Assembly: GCA_008692225.1 (NCBI GenBank)
Contig: VICG01000010.1
Span: 2,364,001-2,428,000 of the forward strand
Origin: Monilinia fructicola
Taxonomy: Eukaryota > Ascomycota > Leotiomycetes > Helotiales > Sclerotiniaceae
Reading direction: 5' to 3'
Length of the DNA stretch: 64,000 bases
This document shows positions 13,384-26,200 of the stretch, in pieces. The notes beneath the pieces were generated by a model. The model was not told the DNA's origin. It was given only the letters and a program-made list of their open reading frames with translations, and did not search any database. How positions within the stretch are numbered: the first letter of the stretch is position 1; every line of letters begins with the position of its first letter. The translations under genes were made by a program, and so were the position numbers.

Positions 13384-14772
13384 TCATTGGAGTGCCATAA
13401 TGCTGTCGTACAGAGACGAGTTAGGGAAATAATAATCCAGGAGGTTCTTGTTGTTTCCAGCCCAGCACTGAAATTCCCACACTGCATAATCCTTCTGTTG
13501 GACGGCTGCTGAGATCTTGGAATCTGGGCTTCGCCATCGCACATGATCATCAATTAAAGTACATAACTCCTTATACTTATCATTATGAGCATAATATTCC
13601 TTTAGGAGCTTGTCCTTTTCGGACAGTGGTGCAGAATTTTGCTTTCCAGACAACCAGCTCTCACCACCGGTTAACCCGTCGAACATTCCAATGGAAGGTC
13701 GCGCATTTGGAGCCCCCCAAAGAAAGTTGTTCTTCAATTGATTATACGCATCTATGGTGAATAGTAAAGTCTCTCCGAGGATAACATCTTCTCGGAGGTC
13801 ATCTATGATGTAAAATGGCTCGGAGATGACCGTTTGTGTGCTGACCTTCAGAGTACCACTACCGATCCCAGAGACTCCACCGCCATCATCAACAAGTTCA
13901 TGGTGGACATGAGATACTTGTTCCCAACTCGGTTCAAAAAATGAAAGGCTGAGGTCAACTTTACCTCTCGCTTGCACAGTAGAACCATCCGCAAATTCGA
14001 TATTCATGCATGTTGTGCTGGGTTGATATTTAACAGGATTAAGTGTCGATGCGAGCCTCCGTGATATCAGGTTTACCTCTGCTCCTGAATCTGGCAAAGT
14101 GTGTTGACGTACGCCATTTAACCAACATTGTAAATACTTCTTTTGGAAATTGAGGGAGCCGACGAAAGCCATATCCCCCAAGGAACCAGGTATAGGCTGA
14201 AGACGATAGGCATACTCTTCAAGTGTCCCCGTTTCCTGCAGAAACTGGTTGCCAATAATTATGTCTCGTGCAAGTTCTTTGAATACGAAGAACTTAACAT
14301 TGTGCCAGGTGTACTCTTCGTTCTCGAAACAAAAGTCTAGATGAATGTGCTCAGAAGAATGTAGTTTGTAACCATTTCTAGGCAATGAGAACGATTGGGA
14401 GTTTTGTGACTTCTTTATTTTGGCTCTAATAGTTTTGGCGAAATCCCTACTGATACAATTGTATTCAGACCCGGTGTCGGCAATAGCTTTGCAGGAGAAC
14501 CCATTGACAAGGATAGGCAAGCATTTTCGAGGGGCTCGTTGATGGTAAATCGTCTGATGACAAGGCTCTGGCACTGATGATATCAAGGATTCTGACTGAA
14601 AAGTAGTTTCTGCTGGTATATCATACTCGTACTGCTGGTAGGAACATGGTTGGCAGGTGTACTCCCAGCTCTGAGAACCATTTATCCACGAAACACTTTG
14701 AGTCAATTCACGACAACGGTGGCAATTGCCAAAAGCTTCCGCTTCGTACATTGACAAGGGTGAATCTATCAT
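13384..14772 (-). CDS. Protein with two tandem retropepsin-like aspartyl protease domains
   Basis: Single-exon frame of 462 residues starting at the ATG at 14772. The N-terminus has a CxxC...CxxC zinc-binding-like pair (C17/C20, C40/C43). Two retroviral-protease-like units follow. The first has ADTGSEYN (D99) and a closing DIIIG at about 170-174. The second has PDSGAEVN (D228) and a closing DVILG at about 329-333, with a glycine-rich insertion (about 296-306) between them. Retropepsins normally work as homodimers of one such unit, so a tandem copy could fold as an intramolecular pair or only bind. No reverse transcriptase, integrase or LTR is seen nearby, and base composition is like its neighbours, which suggests a domesticated or cellular protein. 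It is transcribed divergently from the DUF6594 gene, 220 bases away. The C-terminal 100 residues are unrecognised. Protease activity is inferred from motifs only. Confidence 0.75.
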   Translation of the reverse strand: MIDSPLSMYEAEAFGNCHRCRELTQSVSWINGSQSWEYTCQPCSYQQYEYDIPAETTFQSESLISSVPEPCHQTIYHQRAPRKCLPILVNGFSCKAIADTGSEYNCISRDFAKTIRAKIKKSQNSQSFSLPRNGYKLHSSEHIHLDFCFENEEYTWHNVKFFVFKELARDIIIGNQFLQETGTLEEYAYRLQPIPGSLGDMAFVGSLNFQKKYLQCWLNGVRQHTLPDSGAEVNLISRRLASTLNPVKYQPSTTCMNIEFADGSTVQARGKVDLSLSFFEPSWEQVSHVHHELVDDGGGVSGIGSGTLKVSTQTVISEPFYIIDDLREDVILGETLLFTIDAYNQLKNNFLWGAPNARPSIGMFDGLTGGESWLSGKQNSAPLSEKDKLLKEYYAHNDKYKELCTLIDDHVRWRSPDSKISAAVQQKDYAVWEFQCWAGNNKNLLDYYFPNSSLYDSIMALQ

Positions 14773-14992
14773 GGTTAAATAGAAAATTGAAAACTGCTCA
14801 AGTTACCACATTGAAGAGGATGACAGCCAAATATTTATGAGTTCTTCGCAGCCTGATCTCGTTGCTCTATGCGGTAAGAGCTTGACACGTATTAGAGTGC
14901 GCCTCACAAGCCACGCATAGAGAGTTACTCCCAATATTAAACTGAGAGATAATGGCAATGAGAAGAAGGAATGCCAAAGAGAACTGCACAAT
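14773..14992. promoter_or_regulatory. Shared intergenic promoter region of a divergent gene pair
   Basis: Only 220 bases separate the two divergent start codons (14772 minus, 14993 plus), so both promoters must lie here or overlap the genes. No clear TATA box was identified. Confidence 0.45.
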
Positions 14993-16062
14993 ATGTTTAG
15001 AGGAGCTATCAATTGGGTGCGAACTCAAATTCATCGGGCACCAAAGGTTGATATTGAAATGGCACAGCCTACCCGAGTTTTCCTCAATGGCTTTCCAGCC
15101 GCATCAGAATTGATCGCGAGTGACATTGATAGGTCCGCATCAATTTACCGGTGCTTCCATAAACTGTCAGCAAGAAACCTGCTATATCTAGAGGCAGAGT
15201 TGTTGGGACTTGAAAAGGAGCAGGATAATCTTGATATAGAAGATAGTCATGGTGGTCCCGATATTCTTCAATATTTACGTTCTTGGGAAGAGCTTAATGC
15301 AAGCCAGGAACAGAGGCAGAAAATCAGGGTGGACTTGATTCGAAGGATAACTGTGAAATTGAAAGAATATCGTCAGTTGTTCCAACCATCAATGTTTTGC
15401 AATAGATACTTGGCTAATACTCATAATAGATGAAGCACTATTACTGCAAAGGAATGTATTAGAAATGTCTAAACCGCATATCCGGACAGTGGAAGCGATG
15501 AAAAGTTTACTGCATGATCACAACTCTCGTCATGGACCGGCTTTCTCAGGTTTGTCTAATCAGCGACTTAATGACGAGACGGATCTCGTTGCCTTGCATC
15601 CAGAATTCAGTCAAGATTGGTTGATGAGAGTTGCCCAGCTTCCATATTTGCGAATGTTGTCATGGGTATGTATTCTATATTCTATATTCGAATATGAGGA
15701 TAAACACTTATGCTGAAGCAGGAATCCAACATTGATAATTCGATTGCTCGATTCTCGAAGCAAAAATTGTCGCGAGTGGTGGGAACTCTCAGCTTAATGA
15801 TTGCTGGCGTACTCTTCATCGGAGCAATCGTTGCCTTGTATTTCATAACAAATAATGGAATTCGTCTTGGACTCATTTGCGTATTCATGTCAGCATTTGC
15901 ATTCAGTCTTCACTCCTTGACAAATGCAAAGAGAACTGAAATATTTGCATCGACAGCGGCGTATGTTTTCTATTGAACCTCCTGTCTCTAAACTGACCGA
16001 ATCATAGATATGCCGCAGTGCTTGTTGTATTTGTGAGTGGAAACCTAGGAACATCAACTTAG
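14993..16062 (+). CDS. DUF6594 family membrane protein
   Basis: Function unknown; a family expanded in filamentous ascomycetes. The hallmark block is YRCFHKLSARNLLYLEAEL, preceded by FPAASELIASDIDRSASI and followed by LKEYHEALLLQRNVLEMSKP. The C-terminal 80 or so residues carry hydrophobic segments (LMIAGVLFIGAIVALYF, LICVFMSAFAFSL, YAAVLVVFVSG), as usual for this family. Four exons: 14993-15371, 15430-15665, 15722-15960 and 16008-16062, all GT-AG. The introns are 58, 56 and 47 nt and the phases are consistent, giving 302 residues with no frame break. The start at 14993 is the first ATG; an alternative is Met23 (15059), which lies closer to where the family similarity begins. Divergent with the retropepsin-like gene; a functional link is possible but not shown. 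Confidence 0.88.
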
Positions 16063-17499
16063 TTCTAGAGAGTGCGATGGGTATAGGGAGTCTAGCTGTA
16101 GCAATGCATACCAGCGTCAAAAACAATCTTTTGACCACTCTATCGACATCTCCAAATATAAAATGATGTATGACATGCAGAAATTTGGGCAGACTAAGAG
16201 ATGAGGAGTCCAGAAACAACATGATCTACTGAAATCTGTTGAAAGTTTCATCAAGGTTACCACCTCCAATTACCTGTCGGGATGGAAACAAGGAGGAATT
16301 GGATGAATAGCCTGTGATCGTTTAGATAGATAGGACCAGAGTTTGAAGAAGATACGGCTGAATTTGGAAATCTGCGGCCGACTAGACTCGATGCGATGCG
16401 AGATAAGGCCCCGGCCACCTTCCGGAGTATCTCAAGTGGCATGGTGTAACGGTTTTCAATATCCTCCTTCCATCCGCATCTCGCACAGCATGTATATAAT
16501 ATATGTAGGTATATCGCAGTCAACATGACTGAAGCTGAAGATCTTGGAGAGGCTTCGTTATGGTCTTGATCAGAAGAACCACTTCGTCTTTTGAAGTTGT
16601 ATAGGACGGAGGTCCAACTTGTCCTGGGTCTGGATCTTGATTCGAGGTTTCAGAGTCTGCCAATATGAGTAGTCATCCATTATGAAATTGTGATGATATT
16701 GATGCATCAGTTAGTGATAGTCAGTATGGTAGTGATAATGTTTGCGACCGAAATAGTCAGGACTTAGCATTCCACAGTAGCTTTGTGTCAGGATGTACTC
16801 ATAGAGTGAGTATATACTCAAGTATATTGATTGAGTGACACTCATTCAGCCCTGGAGATAAGAAGAATGCCAAAGTAACCGCACCTCGTCGCATTATCTT
16901 TGCCATCATAATGACGATGAGAGTTAAAATGAAACAGAAAAGAATCATTTGAAACTTCACCCATCCATCCGCCTACCCATCCATCCACCCATCCACCCAT
17001 CCATCCATCCACACACCCATCACACATCCATCCATCCTTACTGTCATCATGTCATCAGAATATTGTGGAGGAAATAACACAGTATTGGAGTTGAGACTGT
17101 CCAGTAACCTTACTTATTAGGTCCTGATAAAGTAGTTGTAAATCCTTCGAACGATCAAAGAGTCAGAAGAGAACAAATGAGACAAATGAGATGATGTAAC
17201 ACATCAAGAAGGATGAATGCCAAGTTAAGGAGTACTAAAAGCAGGATTCCTATTGGTCCCAGCCTGATCTTATCTTGCAGAATCTGCAATGCCCTTAAAA
17301 ATTAATTCGTACGACAAACATTTTCTTTCATTCACCCAATCAAATCATTCACGAATCTTCTTATGCGATTATTCAAAAGTCCAAAGGTTCAAAACCTGAG
17401 ACATTGACCAGAGTGACCTCAATCTTATATATCTCTATCTCCTGTACTTGGAATATCTACTCTTCATTCTTATTTATATCCTCACATAATTGGTAATTG
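16063..17499. other. Intergenic region, no gene seen
   Basis: About 1.4 kb between two plus-strand genes. It holds an ATCC/CACC microsatellite (16965-17035) and the upstream region of the PQ-loop gene. No supported coding sequence. Confidence 0.5.
16965..17035. repeat. CATC/CACC tetranucleotide microsatellite
   Basis: Repeated CCATCCAT and CCACCCAT units. It yields a W/G/D-rich spurious frame on the minus strand. Confidence 0.8.
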
Positions 17500-18891
17500 A
17501 TGATTGATGACCCCATATCACATATAACCGTGGAACCATATGATAATTTCCCAGACATCATGATGTCGTTGTTGAGCTTATCGCAAGATTTGACAGTACA
17601 AGAAGCGTTATCGGGTATCTTTGGGAGTATCAGTTTGGCAACTTGGATCTTTTTGTTGGTTCGTGATACCCTCGTATCGTATCCCCAATTTTGAATTCTT
17701 CATATCCAACCAAAGTCTGAAGGGCTCTTCAAGGTTGTTTTTGTTAGAAGGTCGTCATGAATAGCTTTACTGACGTGATTCGATCAATCAGGTACCACAA
17801 CTGATCTTGAACTATCGATCCCAGAGCGCCGATGGAGTATCATTGGCTTTCTTAACGGTGTGGTTTATTGGCGATATCACAAATCTTGCAGGTGAGTTAA
17901 CAGATGAGCATGCAGAGAAGGATGGTCGCGCGGTCTCGACAACCATGATCTCAATCTCCATGACTCTTATCTCAACCAGCTACCAAATAATCCCAATAGG
18001 CGATGTTCACGTGCGTATACTTATACTGATTCATCTTCAGGTGCGATTTGGGCAGGTCTCGTCCCTACAGTCATTGTCCTAGCCATCTACTTTTGTATTG
18101 CGGATTTCGTACTCATTGGACAATGTCTGTACTACAACAAAATCAACGCTCAAAAGCGACAAGAAATAGCTTCCAGTGGACCAACCGAAGAAGATCCTCT
18201 TCTGACCCGTCGACGAAGTAACAGCAGTATTGGACTTCCAGGATCTCATAGAAGACGTTCTTCGGTCATAAGTGGGAATCAACATCATGAAGATACCTTA
18301 ACCAAAATCTTGGAAGAAGATGACTCACCAAATGGAAATGCTTGGGTTAGGAATGTTGTTAGCATCCTATTAGTTATTGCTGCTGGAACTGGCGGGTGGG
18401 CTGTTGCTTGGAGAAGTGGTGTCTGGAACCCTACTCCCGAGAATGGTGGTGATGTACCAAAGACAAATGATGTTGCGGTCGGTGCAGAGATTTTAGGATA
18501 TTTCAGTGCAATCTGTTACCTTGGGTGAGTTATTCTTTACGGAAAAAGGTTCAACTAGACAAGCGCTAATCAGCTTATCAAGTGCCCGAATTCCTCAAAT
18601 CTTGAAGAACCATAAAGAAAAGTCTTGTGATGGTATGTCGTTCTACTTTACCCAGCTCAATATCTCAAACTAATAACCATAGGTCTCGCTCTACTTTTCT
18701 TCCTCCTCTCTTTGATGGGCAACCTTACATATGGTGCGGGTATCCTTTTTCATTCATTAGAGAAAGAATACCTCATAGTCAATACTCCATGGCTCATCGG
18801 ATCATTAGGAACGATTGTTGAAGATGCAGTTATCTTTCTTCAATTTAGAATGTATGCACAAAGGCCAAGTTCAACATCTGCCGTCGCATAG
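17500..18891 (+). CDS. PQ-loop repeat protein, probable vacuolar basic amino-acid transporter (Ypq/Rtc2 type)
   Basis: Seven-helix PQ-loop proteins of this type export cationic amino acids across the vacuolar/lysosomal membrane. PQ loop 1 is LLVPQLILNYRSQSADGVSL (Pro55-Gln56), followed by FIGDITNLAG. PQ loop 2 is SSARIPQILKNHKEKSCDG (Pro255-Gln256), followed by LLSLMGNLTYGAG. A soluble serine/arginine-rich linker of roughly 80 residues separates the two halves. Five exons: 17500-17658, 17792-17891, 18041-18524, 18574-18632, 18683-18891, giving 336 residues with consistent phase. The first donor (GTTCGT) is weak; the other splice sites are normal. The start is the ATG at 17500 (MIDDPISH). No frame break. 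Substrate is inferred from the family. Confidence 0.88.
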
Positions 18892-19714
18892 ACAAGTCTC
18901 TTGGGGAGCGAGTACACGTCCTAGAGGAAGGAAGGTCTCACATCTACGACGGAATATGTAGAATAGATTACTGTCAAGAAGAAAGGAAGGGCGTTTTTGA
19001 GTTGTTCTTTTTCAATGTATATGGGAATTGGGGGATAGACTGAGCCACAGATGAGGAAGGTTGGAAATTCTAATAATAATTAGCATACCAAATGTAGATT
19101 TGATTGAATACAAGATTGGAAATAAACATTTATCTTGTGGAGGCACTCCTATTTTTCTCCGTCAATCTCCAACCCTTCAATATTTTCCCAGGCAAGGAAC
19201 TACTTTGAGCTCGCTAGACAATAGGTGCTCATTCATATAAGATTCAATCTTGATCTAAACAATACACTTCAATATCCACCTCAAAGCTAGAGATTTAAGT
19301 TAACCTTCAATGATTTTACATATAACCTCATATCCTCCGTATACATCAATCATTTCGTGTTATTCAACGCCAAGTCTCTTCTTCTGAGAAATTACAACCG
19401 CGCCAAGCCATCCAATCCCTTTACCCAATCCTTTGAGGCAAAGCGTTAAGTTTCCTTGAGACCTGTGCAGTCCCAAATCTCAATTGACTTTCTTATACTC
19501 TTCACGAACCTCATCAAGAGTTTGCCATCGCATTCGTCGCTCATTAAGTTTTGAAAATTCGTTTTTCTATCGAGTGATTCTAATCTAAAGTCACTCCAAC
19601 GTCACTCTTGAATTTAATTTCCCTGTCCTCCTCACATGAACAAGGGCGTCTTCTCTCCACCTCCACCTCCACACCCCACAATCCCCTTGGAGCTAACCCA
19701 TAACCTTAATTGTA
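18892..19714. other. Intergenic region between PQ-loop and GH17 genes
   Basis: About 820 bases with the PQ-loop 3' region and the GH17 promoter. A C/T-rich tract (CCACCTCCACCTCC) lies about 60 bases upstream of the GH17 ATG, a common feature of fungal promoters. No coding region. Confidence 0.45.
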
Positions 19715-20751
19715 ATGCGTTCCCTCGCAACCTTTCTTCCACTTGCTGGATTCCTTTCTGCTGCGACCGCAGCAGGTACATTGGGATTTGCTCTAGGTGA
19801 TAAGAAAGCAGACGGCACATGCAAGTTTACCTCAGATTATGAAGCGGATTTCGATACCATTTTTAAGGGGAGTACTGCTAGAATCGTGAGAGGATATGCG
19901 GCTAGTGATTGTGATACTGCGAAGGAGATCTTGCCAGCAGCCAAGTCTAAGGGCTTCAAGGTTATTTTGGGTATTTGGTATGTGAATTAAGAGATGAATG
20001 ATTGAAGGTAGAAGGGTAACTGATAATGTGAGTAGGCCAGATACCAGTGATTCCTTTGCCAAAGATAAAGCAGCGGTAGTCAAATATGCGCCTCAATATA
20101 GCGATCAAGTCTACGCCATTACCGTTGGTTCGGAATCTCTCTATCGTGGAAATTTCACCGGCGATGAACTCCTTGAGAAGATTAAGGATGTCAAGACTGC
20201 ACTGAATGGAAAATTCAAAGTTGGAACGGCAGACAGCTGGAATAAATATGCGGATGGTACTGCAGATCCTGTTATCAAGGGTGGTGTTGATATTTTGTTA
20301 TGCAATGGATTCAGTTATTGGCAGGGACAAGAATTGAAGAATGCAACACATAGTTTCTTCGATGATGTTATGCAAGCTTTTGGTCATATTCAAGATGTTA
20401 CTGGATCTGCTAGTAAAGGACCTGAACTTTGGGTTGGCGAAACTGGTATGATAAATATCGCTCCTCTCACATCTATTATGATACATATGCTGACATTATC
20501 ATTTCCAAACAGGCTGGCCAACAGCAGGTTCAACTTATCAATCCGCTGTCCCAGGTATCTCATCAGCACAAACTTTTTGGAAAGAAGCAATTTGTGGTAT
20601 ATTGGATTGGGGTGTCAATGTATTCTCATTTGAAGCGTTTGATGAGCCATGGAAGCCATTATCTACCGGACAAGATGGATCAGTTGCAGATGAGACTCAT
20701 TGGGGAGTATGGAATAGTGACAGAAGTAGTAAATACTCTTTGAATTGTTAA
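19715..20751 (+). CDS. GH17 glucan endo-1,3-beta-glucosidase/transglycosylase (Bgl2/Scw type), secreted
   Basis: Acts on cell-wall beta-1,3-glucan, either hydrolysing or remodelling it. The N-terminal 19-20 residues are a signal peptide ending ATAAG; the mature chain begins TLGFALG. The expected acid/base Glu is E121 in TVGSESLYRG and the nucleophile is E223 in WVGETGWPT; FEAFDEPWK follows near the C-terminus. Three exons: 19715-19977, 20036-20445, 20513-20751, with GTATGT and GTATGA donors and in-phase joins (GIW-PDTSDS and GETG-WPTAG). The protein is 303 residues, the usual length for a catalytic-only GH17 enzyme, with no serine/threonine-rich or GPI tail. It is therefore likely a soluble or wall-associated enzyme, not a GPI-anchored one. 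Confidence 0.93.
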
Positions 20752-21704
20752 GTTAAGGGGTCAGCATTGACAATTGGATGAGATGCAAGCCCAAGGAAGT
20801 TTATGGATAAGATGGGGCATCGCTCGCATAAGGGTCATTGAATTAAGGGTACGAGGGCACTATAAATCTGCGTCGAGAATATTAGCTTTGGTGTTCGAGA
20901 TGCCATTTGCTCTACTTCCTCTTCTCTCTCCGCTATCCTGCAATGCCATGCTGGCTTGCTCGTGCCGTTTATGCATTTCATATGCTGCCCTACCGGAGTT
21001 TTCTGCAAGGAACAAACACCCATCTCCATCCTTTTACATGTTCTGAATCCACCATCATAGTCCCTCACAAATGGCCATCTCTTCTCCCTCACATTTGCTC
21101 ATATTATCATTGGTGAAAATTTCAGGATGTGGATTAAAAAGATCAAGCCGCGAAAGAATTCCATTGTATGGGTGTATGGCGTACGTTTTTTGCGGGTCGG
21201 ACCGTTGGGATCACTGGTGGATGTGGTGTTGGCTGTAGGGTACCAACTAACTACGCAGGTGTCCGTAAAAGACCCTGGAACTAATGGCATGGCTCCACGT
21301 TTGCATGATTACCTGATCCAGTTTTGTTGTTTGGTTTGTGGTTCATGGATGGGATATGACAGAAAATGCTTTCTTTTATCGAGGACTTGAAAGTGTTGAT
21401 ACTCGGGTACAGACTTTGGAGAGAGGCAGGTGGATAGAGAGAAGATCTACGGGTATGTAGGAAAGAATTCATTGAATTTCCCTCTTTGGTATTTATTTAA
21501 TATATCACGGCAATGCCTTGTTGAAGTTTCTGAGAGTATCTTTCGGAGCTAAACCTTTTGTGATGAATTATTTGATCGTTTTAAGGTTCCAAGGTTTAAT
21601 ATAGAACTAATATCTTCAGCGGGCTACCCAAACAGAAATTAGCATGGAATAGAATATCTATAGTCAGATTTTATGTATAATTAAGTGAGTCCACGGGTAC
21701 TTGA

Positions 21705-21910
21705 GCAATATATGCCTACCTAGGTAGGTAGATACTAACCTTGGAAGTACTAGGTACCTACCACTTAGGTAGGTAGGTAGGTAGGTAATAATTAGTAGGA
21801 GCTACAGAAATCATCCATGGATATCTGGGTTTGTACTGGCTGGATTATATATATATATATATATATAATGTAAGTACCTACCTAGGTAAGTATATTATCG
21901 TCCTTGCCTT
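21705..21910. repeat. TAGG/CCTA tetranucleotide repeats with TATA tract
   Basis: Repeated TAGGTAGG and complementary CTACCTAC words produce local palindromes, followed by (TA)n near 21847-21867. Confidence 0.7.
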
Positions 21911-23081
21911 ATAATGACTAACCTTATATTACCTAGGTACTCAAACCGACCTCGAGTATTCGAACACGTCTAGGGATCTATATATACTTCTTTTGTTGAC
22001 TAATAAATATTCTTTCTATTTATTCCAAGACTCCTTGTTTCCTCCCCTGCATTTTTATACGTACGATTACTAAAAGTGTTGCCAGCAAGACCCCCTTCAT
22101 GATATTAATATATAGACGGAGTACAGAGTATCTGTAGATATACTCTGTATACCTAGGTATGTATGTACTCGAGGATATATATTACCCATATGTCCACGGG
22201 TAGTGTAGATGGACTACCTAGTAGGCAGGATAGAAACCTCGGACGAACATGTAGACTATCTCTACCTAGTATTTATATATATATATCATCAACAATACAA
22301 AATATAATATAATATAATTTACTTGACCTACCGACTTATTGCTCGAGAGTCGACAGCTCGAGTCCTTTTATATCTGAAGCACCTGCCCCCAAAACCCAAA
22401 TAAATATTGAGAGATCTGATGTCTTCGAGTAATTGATGTTTTATCAATAACCTCAATATCAATAGCTTCAATAAACAACCTTGGAACGTTACATACCTAG
22501 GTAGTCTTTTCTCCATCAGGTAACACGTAAGTAGTTTTGCTCCTTTTCTACCACCACTGACTTAATTCCTTCCCTCTGTACCACTTTATACATTTTGGTA
22601 TTCAGTTCTAGCCTCCATGTCCCCGATAGTTCGTTCGTTCCCTGTCAGCCCCCAAGAAGCTTTCATCCACTACTTCAGTCTTTAATTACCGATCGCGTCG
22701 CGACGATTCTAAAATACATACAGCAGATACCCTGATGACTGACCAGTGGAAAGGTTGAAGCTTGAATTTGTATTTGTATTTCGACTTCGATTTCGACTTT
22801 GCGTTCATTTCATTTCATTTCACTCTTTATCAGCCAGCCAATATTTGAGATCTTGAAGAAGACCCAAGGAAAAAGAGATCTGAATGAAGAAACGGTATTT
22901 CCATATGAATTTATATTAATAAAATAAATAATTTCAATAAAAGATACAGAGAGATACAGTGATAGACGAATATCAAATCGTCTTCGCTGTTCTCTTAAAC
23001 TTTTGGTGAGTTGTTCCCTTTTTTTTCTCAAGACTTATTTTTATTTATTTTCTTATTCATGTTATCCGACTGCATTACCCA

Positions 23082-23140
23082 TCATATCATATCATATCCT
23101 ATCCTATCCTATCCTTTCCTTTCCTTTCCTATCCCATCAC
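23082..23140. repeat. TATCA/TATCC/TTTCC pentanucleotide microsatellite
   Basis: Consecutive ATCAT, ATCCT and TTCCT five-base units just upstream of the large coiled-coil gene. Confidence 0.8.
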
Positions 23141-23220
23141 ATTCTATTCCGTCGGTAAAATACTGGAGATCCGATGATTTGTGAATTATGTTAACACCTT
23201 CACCTTCTTCTTCTCTATAG

Positions 23221-26200
23221 TCAATATTCAGAAATTGATTTCAACACCAACGCGTACGACGACAGCAGAGGCAGGATTCGAACTTCAATATCCTGATCCA
23301 TCAAAATCTCCTGCGTTGTCAACAACTTCAACAGCTGAGGGTGGAGGTTCGTCTCCTATTCTTCCACCTCTACCAGAACCAACAATAAACGGTCATACCA
23401 TCGATCTTTTTGGAACCCCTCCTTCACGTCCTCCCTCAGAAACAAGAACAGATACCAGCACATTCTTTACAGCTAGTTGGGGATCTCCGTATCAACACCC
23501 GGTAGGATCTTCGGTCGGAAGTCGTTCACTCTATAGGAGTGCATATAGTGAAGCATCAGAAGACTCGGAAGATCTGCCAATTCGCCACCTTGAGTTGCAC
23601 ACACCCTTTTTACGTCCTCCTCCAACTTTCGCAAGGTCTCAGACAGAGCCGGATTTTGTGTCTCACGACGGTCTCATCAGTGCCGCTGTCCTTGCCAATC
23701 GAGCTCGACGTCCAGCACATAGATTAACAGAAGATTGGATAAGGCAACATACGGGAGGTGAATCAACAGAAAGAAATAACTGGCTCAGTGACGATCCTGG
23801 AGAAAGTGAGAACTCTTCATTGAGCGGATCAATCTCAGGGGGCGCAGCAGATTCTTTGGCTTTAGAATCTGATCCTAGAACTCCTACCTTACAAAGGGTT
23901 GTGCAAGAAAGTCAACAATCGAGTTGGAACTTTGCAAGTGGTCATAGAAGAAAGGATACCGCAGAGACTTTGACTCAAGCAGATCTTGCGATTTCAGTGC
24001 GCAGAGCATCTTCCAACATGTCCGCACGAAATGATAGTAGTTCGCAAAGAACTTCCGCGAATCATACACCAATAGACGAAAAACCGCTTCCTCCTCCGCC
24101 CGTGGAGGCACCATGGGCTACAAAGGCTTTACCTAATCCTACACCATCTCCAACTACAACTGTACCCCCACGATTAAAGAAGAAAGTCCCATGGAAAGGG
24201 AAAAATATACTTGTTCTCCTTCCGTGGGATGAGGATCGCGGCAAAAGGGGAGGAGCGCCAAAACCGATGACAGAAAAGGATGTAATTGGAATGCTGAAGG
24301 ACTGGGAAGAACTTGGATATGATACCAGTGGTTTTAACCTTGGCTCTGATGATGGAGGTGAAGGCGGTCCTGGTCAGAGCCGAAATGGTTGGCCACTGAT
24401 GATTGATTTGGAAGCTGAGAGAGCTCAGGGATCTTTCAGAGTCAGTATTCCTGATAGAAGAGGTAAGATAGAGATTTTCTTTCTCACCCATCTCCTTGAA
24501 GTTGAGTGGAAGAGGTCCATATGTAGTTGGGAAATTTCATCCCTTCATAACATTTTGTGGCGTTCTCCCTGCCATTCTTCAATTGCTTATTTGAACTACA
24601 TGAAATAATTTTGAGTCAACTGTGCACATTATTGAGCGGCAATTATCATATTGCATTTTAATATTACTTGTGACACATACTAATGGATTGGATAAATATA
24701 GAATGGGACGCTTATGTCGAAGAATTGAAAGAAGCCAAATTACGAGCGCTAGGTGTTTCCTTGGGAGATGATGACCCTGTTCCCATAATTTCTCCGGCAA
24801 TATCAAGCTTGAGTCGTCGTACTTCAATGCAATATCCTCCATTACCATTCTCACCTCCAATACCAACTTCATCGGCAGCGAGTAGTCATATGGCTCACAA
24901 TTCGAATCTTCCTTTCTCCCCCGCTCTCATTCCTGGAAATGGTTTATCCACAACTCAGAGCTCCAATCAAGGTTCTATTGCTTCTCCTGCGTCAATGCAT
25001 GCGCATTTGCATGGAAAGTTCGGTGGTATGAGACACAATTCAGTTTCTTTTGGAAACGGGGATCATCCATTTGGATCACCTTTTCAATACCCACAACCGA
25101 CCTCATCGCCAGGTGTTTGGTCACCACAGCAAATGCTTTATCAGCATGGTCATAGAAGTGGGTCTCCTTCAATGCATAATTTGGGCTCGATTAGATCTCC
25201 AGCTTCACCTCTTTCTCAAGATGGATACTTTCCACAAGGTCCTGGGGATGCCATGTCGCGACAAATTTTCATGCAAAATCAATTATTGGGTGCAAATGCT
25301 CGTGCTCGTGTTTCGCCAAGTCTTCAAGAGGTTCGCGAAAGTGAAGACGAACATACGACGGAGAGGTCGATTCCAAGCAAAAGTCCTTCAAGAACTCCAA
25401 CTTTGGAACCCAAACCAAACATCAAGCATAACACTAGTGCAAGCTTGCAGCGAGAAATCGATGATGCTGAATATCATCTTGAAGAACAATTCCAGAGACA
25501 ACTTGATGGCGATGATTACAGTCCTCATTCTGATCATGGGGAGACCGACAAACAATTTGAGAACAAACCTGTACCTCATGTGAGGAATAGCTCAGTCATT
25601 GGTGGTGGCATCGGACCCTCAAGATTTGCGGTGGGGACTTCAGAGGAGGAACCTGTTCTTCATCACCCACAACCCCACAGCCGTGGTCATTCCCTATCGC
25701 AACACCCATTCCAGGATTCTGAGCAGGATACTTCTAGTGGTGAATCGAAGACTGCATTCCGTGGTGTCAAGGATGCTGCGAAATACGACTTGTCTGATAT
25801 CGAGACCAACCCTAGCAATATGGGCACACCCACTTTGAAAAATGGTGTACCGGCATTCAGTCACGATAGGGATATGTCCATGTCTAACAATCCATGGCTT
25901 GATGCCGCATCTAGTCAGCCAAAGATCAATCCAACTAGTCATCGTGCTAACAAGCAATCTATGTCAACATTAAATGTTGCAGCGAGACCTTTCAATTTTA
26001 ATCCAGCTAGCTCTTTCCAACCAAATCAATTCTCCTTTACTGGCGGTAACTTCCAGCCAGTGCCTACAGCTGTCAATTATGCACCATTCGCTCATCAAGG
26101 ACCTTTACCTGGTGCGCCTGGGCATCAAAGTAACCACTCTGTAACGAATTCATTCAGTAAGGTTAATGCTCCTGCCCAAGTATTCTCTCCCAACTTGCCA

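Larger units (their letters stand above)
20752..23220. other. Intergenic region rich in TAGG/TATA simple repeats
   Basis: About 2.4 kb with no supported gene. 21700-22330 is rich in palindromic CCTAGG/GGTACC words and TATATA tracts. 22780-23150 is pyrimidine-rich and probably includes the promoter, leader and perhaps an unresolved first exon of the next gene; a GTGAGT donor-like site lies near 23007. Confidence 0.5.

Noticed and set aside
24683..24701. ATG at 24683 as the start of a separate 1,029-residue gene
   Set aside because: It lies inside an intron; the acceptor at 24701 joins the frame to the upstream exon in phase.
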